From assembly GCF_030403775.1 (NCBI RefSeq), contig NZ_JAQMWQ010000006.1, positions 1-64,000 on the forward strand: 64,000 bases of DNA. Reading direction: 5' to 3'. Every line of letters starts with the position of its first letter. Positions within the stretch are counted from its first letter, which is position 1. The notes below the pieces were generated by a model, which was not told the origin of the DNA, made no database searches, and saw only the letters and a list, made by a program, of their open reading frames with translations. Origin of the DNA: Paenibacillus sp. BSR1-1. Lineage in GTDB: Bacteria; Bacillota; Bacilli; Bacillales; Cytobacillaceae. A program made the translations under genes and the position numbers. This document shows, one piece after another, positions 60,957-64,000 of this stretch.

Positions 60957-60966
60957 ATTTAAATGG

Positions 60967-62997
60967 TTAGTCCCATACTTCTTCTTGACCAAAATTTTTC
61001 TGTTTTCTAAATAGCCTTTGGGCGATTAATTTAAATTTCTTATTGGCAATTCCAAGTGCGGATAGGAGGACCAAAATTAAAACTATTAGAAGAATTGCAA
61101 GCTGAGTTGTAAAAGTTGATGTGTAGGTTTGTGCAATGGGAGACATTTTGCTAGTACCGTTCGCATTTTTTGCAGTAACAACATACGAGTAGTGGGTCCA
61201 CTTGCTAAGTGGTGCAGCTTTATCCACATAATTTGGATTAGTTAGATTTGAAGCGATTGGTTTGTAACTGCTGCTGACTCCAAAACGATTAATTTCCTTT
61301 CGAAAGACTGTATAAGATGCCGTACCAAAAGTGGGATTCCAAGAAAGTGAAACTGAATCTTTATTTTTCCTATTGGCTAATACCCAGTCTGGTGAATCAG
61401 GTGCTGTTGTCACTTTGGTATGAAAGGAATAGATGCCAATCTGTTTTTCGGATCCTTCCGAAACAGTAGATAATTTCCAGTAGTATTGTGTACCCGTCTC
61501 CAAGTCAGCTAAATCGATCGACGGCGAAGAAATGATTTGATCAGACACAATGTTTTTAAAAATAGGATCGGCAGCAACGAGTACATGGTAGCTGTCAACG
61601 CCAGACTTGGCTTCCCAGTTTAAAGAAACTTTAGATGGGGCAACCTCGATTTCCCCGCTTTTAGGAGAAACCGCAGGGGATGAAGCAGGAACCACATGAA
61701 TCATCCTGGAATCATGAGTGGCAAGTCTAGCCGTGAATCCAGAGTCTTCGCTCCCTAAATCTTGATGGCTCCACATATCATGAACAATGGCCGGCCCTTG
61801 AATGCCTAAATCTGACCAATTGACGGTTACCTTTTGAGTTAATGTTCCAGTATTAAAGAGACCAATGTTGTATGAACCATCTTGCAGTTTTTGATAGAAT
61901 ACTTGCGAGTCGTCGGTTTTGAATAACCGTTTCCCAGGTATACCACTTTGGTTAACGCCAATAATTTCATCATTCGTTAGCAGACTGATTCCATAGTTAT
62001 CTAATTTTGTCAGGTCGTTCCCAATTACAAAATGGGATGCGGCAATGGCCCATAGAGAAATATACGAACGTTTTTCGTCTTCTGTTAAACCATCCTTACT
62101 TCCGTTAGCCACATTTAATGAATCCAAGTCATTCCAACCGCCTGGCCCAGCATGAGGCTGCCAATTTGCGACATCACTAAATCTTCTAGACACCTTTTTC
62201 CAATTGGTGTTTGTTGGTGTGCCATATGCCTCCACATCGTGATCAGTCCGCCAGCCATTGGATAACTGCTGCCAAGTCGATATATGGTGGATATCCAAGT
62301 TATTGGATAATTCCACATGAATCGGTCTTTCTGTTTTCTCCAAAGCTGTTGCCCATGCCTCAATATCAGGAATGTCCTGGTTGCGAACGCCGTCAATCTT
62401 AAGGTAATCTACTCCATAAGAAGCAAACAGCCTTGCCCAAGAATTGATGTATTCCTGTGCCCCAGGTTTTGAGTAATCGATGGAATACATATTGTCGAAA
62501 TTAAAACTTACTTTTTGCCCCATACTGAGGTCAACGATATCTTTTGCGTGGAAGGGTGTTCCTTCAATCGGGGTGTTTTGATCGATCGCCCCTTTAGGAA
62601 TGCCAAGAGTGACATAAAGACCAAATTTTAATCCTTTTTTGTGGATATAATCCCCAACTGCCTTCATGCCATTTGGAAATTTCTTAGGGTCGACAACCCA
62701 TCTGCCATATTTGTCCACGGTTGTCGTCCAATCAAGCTGATAGTAATCATCAAGATTGACATATTCGTATCCATGCGACTTAAATTTTGCTGCCATAATA
62801 TAAGCCGCCGCTTTAATGTTTTCCTCTGTCGGCTTCTTGCGAATCGAACTCCAGCTGCTCCAGCCCATAAATGGACGCTGGGCTAAAGTGTTATAGGAAG
62901 AAGCTTCGACTTTATCCGAATCTATTATAGAAAAAGGAAAGTTTCCAGCAAGGATGAATGTGCACATTAATAATGATGTGATAACCTTCTTAAGCAT
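60967..62997 (-). CDS. Membrane-anchored GH27 alpha-galactosidase-like hydrolase with FN3 domains
   Basis: A 676-residue exported enzyme. Residues 1-32 are a signal peptide (VITSLLMCTFILAGNF … KVEA-SS). The GH27 barrel covers about 38-345 (RPFMGWSSWSS, YVNLDDYYQ, PNGMKAVGDYIHKKGLKFGLYV) with nucleophile Asp202 in DYLKIDG and the probable acid/base Asp254 in GWRTDHD, followed by GGWNDLDSL and the C-terminal beta domain to about 437. Two fibronectin-III-like domains follow (about 448-527 and 532-622), then a membrane helix (631-650) and a basic tail. It thus cuts alpha-galactosides, or alpha-linked N-acetylgalactosamine or arabinopyranose, at the cell surface. No LPXTG motif is present. Monocistronic. 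Confidence 0.85.
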   Translation of the reverse strand: MLKKVITSLLMCTFILAGNFPFSIIDSDKVEASSYNTLAQRPFMGWSSWSSIRKKPTEENIKAAAYIMAAKFKSHGYEYVNLDDYYQLDWTTTVDKYGRWVVDPKKFPNGMKAVGDYIHKKGLKFGLYVTLGIPKGAIDQNTPIEGTPFHAKDIVDLSMGQKVSFNFDNMYSIDYSKPGAQEYINSWARLFASYGVDYLKIDGVRNQDIPDIEAWATALEKTERPIHVELSNNLDIHHISTWQQLSNGWRTDHDVEAYGTPTNTNWKKVSRRFSDVANWQPHAGPGGWNDLDSLNVANGSKDGLTEDEKRSYISLWAIAASHFVIGNDLTKLDNYGISLLTNDEIIGVNQSGIPGKRLFKTDDSQVFYQKLQDGSYNIGLFNTGTLTQKVTVNWSDLGIQGPAIVHDMWSHQDLGSEDSGFTARLATHDSRMIHVVPASSPAVSPKSGEIEVAPSKVSLNWEAKSGVDSYHVLVAADPIFKNIVSDQIISSPSIDLADLETGTQYYWKLSTVSEGSEKQIGIYSFHTKVTTAPDSPDWVLANRKNKDSVSLSWNPTFGTASYTVFRKEINRFGVSSSYKPIASNLTNPNYVDKAAPLSKWTHYSYVVTAKNANGTSKMSPIAQTYTSTFTTQLAILLIVLILVLLSALGIANKKFKLIAQRLFRKQKNFGQEEVWD

Positions 62998-63147
62998 AAA
63001 ACTTCCCCCGAAATTGATAGATTTATTTGATAGGAAATATTTTTGTAGTTATTAAGTTAATAATATTACAGAAAACTTATTTTTTTAATGAACAATATGT
63101 TCCAACTTAATTTCTTAAACTTAATAGAATATTTTTTTAATTCTTAC

Positions 63148-63176
63148 TTTACACATTGGATTAATTGGAGTAAAAT
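63148..63176 (+). promoter_or_regulatory. Promoter upstream of the LysR gene
   Basis: TTTACA (63148-63153), 17 bases, TAAAAT (63171-63176). Transcription from about 63183 would meet the terminator at 63223-63259 before the LysR gene. Confidence 0.55.
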
Positions 63177-63222
63177 TTAGAAAACTTTTAAAAAATGAAA
63201 TCTGCCGATTGGTCGTCCAAAG

Positions 63223-63259
63223 GCTCCATAACACATTCGTGTGTTTTGGAGCTTTTTTT
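63223..63259 (+). terminator. Terminator upstream of the LysR gene (attenuator or small-RNA end)
   Basis: GCTCCA-T-AACACA pairs with TGTGTT-T-TGGAGC around a TTCG tetraloop and is followed by TTTTTTT. No protein gene precedes it on this strand, so with the promoter at 63148 it defines a transcript of about 75 bases. Confidence 0.75.
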
Positions 63260-63301
63260 ATTGGCAACGGTAAATAATTAAACGGAAAGGGGTTGGAAGA
63301 A

Positions 63302-64000
63302 TTGAATATCGATCACATGGAAGCGTTTATGTATGTAGTTCATTTGGAAAGTATCCATAAAGCTGCAGAAGCTCTTTATTTATCTCAGCCAACCGTTACT
63401 GCGAGAATTAAAACATTGGAACGGGATTTAGGCATCGAATTATTTTTACGAAAGGGGAGAAGCTTGACATTATCGGAAGAAGGAAAAGCTTTTATTCCAT
63501 ATGCAGAGCAAATCATACAAACCTACGATCAAGGAAAGAAACTATTGAAAAAAGAAGATAATCCAAAGGAAATTGTCATAGGGGCCAATATTATTACCTC
63601 ACAATACTTTATTCCGTTTGCCCTTCCTTTCTTGAAAAAATCGCATCCCGAGCTGCGATTTAAATTTATCTCAGCTACAAACGATGTATTGCTGGAAAAA
63701 CTTCTTCAGAAACAAGTTGATATCGCCTTTTTAAAGGAGATATCCCACCATGGAATTCAAAAGCATGAACTCTTAAATAATTCCGTCAGATTAGTTGTAT
63801 ATCCGGATCACTCCTTTGAATCTCTAAAAAATATTTCTATCCAGCAATTGGCCATGGAACCGATGGTGTTTTTCGAGTGTGGTGCTTTTGACTGGAATCG
63901 GATTCACAAATTATTTGAAGTGGCTAATGTAAAACCCAATATTGAATTTTTAGTGGACCATCTTGAAGTGGCAAAATCGATTATACTAAGCAAAAATGGA
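63302..64000 (+). CDS. LysR-family regulator (3' end beyond window)
   Basis: The first 233 residues of a LysR regulator, open to the window end. The start is TTG 63302, 9 bases after AAAGGGG; the ATG at 63317 would cut into the first helix. The helix-turn-helix is typical (NIDHMEAFMYVVHLESIHKAAEALYLSQPTVTARIKTLERDLGIELFLRKGRSLTLSEEG), and the effector domain begins IVIGANIITSQYFIPFALPFLKKSHPELRFKF. It resembles the CcpC/YwqM-like branch. Its target gene is not visible, since the usual divergent partner would be the alpha-galactosidase (start 62997), which is a possible target. Confidence 0.87.
   Translation, partial: MNIDHMEAFMYVVHLESIHKAAEALYLSQPTVTARIKTLERDLGIELFLRKGRSLTLSEEGKAFIPYAEQIIQTYDQGKKLLKKEDNPKEIVIGANIITSQYFIPFALPFLKKSHPELRFKFISATNDVLLEKLLQKQVDIAFLKEISHHGIQKHELLNNSVRLVVYPDHSFESLKNISIQQLAMEPMVFFECGAFDWNRIHKLFEVANVKPNIEFLVDHLEVAKSIILSKNG

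Overview
The window is a 64 kb piece of chromosome from a low-GC, Gram-positive, endospore-forming type of bacterium of the family Bacillaceae. The evidence is strong AGGAGG-type ribosome binding sites, frequent GTG/TTG starts, an S-box leader, close relatives of Bacillus genes (dhaS, adaAB, mhqA/O, gltC-like, ecfA1A2T, prsA-like, yitT-family) and Bacillaceae-style intergenic repeats. A Neobacillus/Bacillus-like genus fits best, but this is inference. There are no rRNA, tRNA, CRISPR, complete insertion sequence or prophage genes. This looks like ordinary chromosome with a patchy, partly decaying accessory content.

Layout. 1-7.4 kb is a decaying accessory zone: a frameshifted and an intact CBO0543-family membrane gene, a frameshifted acetyltransferase, a triplicated-repeat protein of unknown function, a drug-efflux MFS gene, and a GntR regulator followed by a dehydrogenase pseudogene and an SDR remnant. 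7.5-13.4 kb is a complete ECF vitamin-type transporter (two ATPases, T and S components) followed by a P1-family Ntn-hydrolase and an amidase-signature enzyme, which together look like an uptake-and-amide-hydrolysis unit. 13.5-20.5 kb carries terC, modA, moeA, dhaS-like, yitT-family and a metallophosphatase gene.

20.7-24.2 kb holds the most striking gene: a 1169-residue protein with an N-terminal SAM domain, a helical segment with an RNxxxxH motif, a NACHT-type STAND NTPase and seven C-terminal TPR-like repeats, i.e. the architecture of a bacterial NLR/Avs-like sensor. It is followed by a ROK repressor with two perfect palindromic operators and a sugar-type MFS transporter, a PQQ-type sugar dehydrogenase, a broken membrane protein and an etfBA pair.

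31-49 kb is mainly regulators next to their targets: an S-box leader in front of a cysteine-less MsrA-like protein, TetR/MMPL exporter, an AI-2E family permease, a GltC-like LysR divergent from gdhA with an imperfect terminal-inverted-repeat element between them, MarR/MFS with two identical operators, an ArsB-like permease, and AraC divergent from two aldo-keto reductases. 49-64 kb holds a PrsA-like foldase, a CysJ-like reductase lacking its flavodoxin half, 52-bp tandem repeats, a DUF4405 membrane protein, an MhqR-type operator in front of a ring-cleaving dioxygenase, adaAB DNA-alkylation repair, a second metallophosphatase, nitronate monooxygenase, a cysteine dioxygenase/EamA operon, a membrane-anchored alpha-galactosidase and the start of a LysR gene.

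All names are from reading the sequence; no database search was run. Start codons were often moved from the longest possible frame to the one with a properly spaced ribosome binding site, as stated in the entries.
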